NCBI GenBank assembly: GCA_037176705.1
Contig: CM073887.1
Span: 57,869,001 to 57,933,000, forward strand
Source: Molossus alvarezi
Lineage: Eukaryota; Chordata; Mammalia; Chiroptera; Molossidae
Length of the DNA: 64,000 bases
Reading direction: 5' to 3'
Shown: one piece after another, positions 63,932 to 64,000 of the stretch
Numbering within the stretch: the first letter of the stretch is position 1
How the letters are laid out: every line of letters begins with the position of its first letter
The notes under the pieces: model-generated
Told to the model about the DNA's origin: nothing
The model's database searches: none
The model's input: only the letters and a program-made list of their open reading frames with translations
Made by a program: the position numbers and the translations under genes

Positions 63932-64000
63932 CTGCAGCAACACATGCCCATGGACTCAGATGCCACCTTAGAGTAGGGAGGCAGGTGGCCTGAGCTCTGA

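Noticed and set aside
1..64000. CRISPR arrays, operons, bacterial features, or the miR-23a/27a/24-2 and miR-181c/d microRNAs that lie elsewhere on human 19p13
   Set aside because: This is vertebrate nuclear DNA; direct repeats are TSDs and microsatellites, and I did not see those microRNA sequences.

Overview
This is a window of mammalian nuclear DNA, almost certainly from a bat of the suborder Yangochiroptera. That placement rests on about fifty copies of a tRNA-derived SINE of the Ves type: heads reading 'tggctcagcggttagagc' or 'tggctcagtggttgagc', a CT-rich body, and tails of either 'cctcgggtgagg' or 'aaaatcaataaa'. Gene order and orientation match human 19p13.12 read in reverse. I cannot name the species from sequence alone.

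Layout: (1) 1-2,400, minus strand: the complete two-exon RLN3 (relaxin-3) gene, with a TATA promoter and a candidate poly(A) signal. (2) 2,560-22,000: intergenic DNA crowded with retroelements. It holds an internally deleted gammaretrovirus-like ERV, L1 3' ends, an MLT1-type LTR, another LTR-like element, hAT-type DNA transposons and many SINEs, often nested with readable target-site duplications (TSDs). (3) 22,050-23,640: a CpG island that is the RFX1 promoter and non-coding first exon. (4) 32,989-58,212, plus strand: RFX1. Twenty coding exons splice in frame to 974 codons (human protein 979). (5) 58,285-64,000, minus strand: the last eight exons of DCAF15, tail-to-tail with RFX1 and with poly(A) signals about 110 bp apart. 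The 5' part of DCAF15 lies outside the window.

The three genes are not a pathway. RLN3 is a secreted neuropeptide precursor, RFX1 is a winged-helix X-box transcription factor, and DCAF15 is a CRL4 ubiquitin-ligase substrate receptor. They are neighbours by conserved synteny.

Strongest observations: (a) a 384-nt phase-0 open exon candidate with good splice sites in RFX1 intron 7, which would add 128 residues not in the 979-residue human protein I know; (b) an intact but unusually divergent RLN3, with the B-chain receptor-binding Arg12 replaced by Trp and the furin-type site before the A chain lost; (c) two tandem X-box-like motifs in RFX1's own first exon, suggesting autoregulation; (d) a series of nested retroposon insertions, including triple direct repeats from two hits at one target and a 48-bp tailless SINE. 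Family names for old repeats are from memory of consensus sequences, without any database search.
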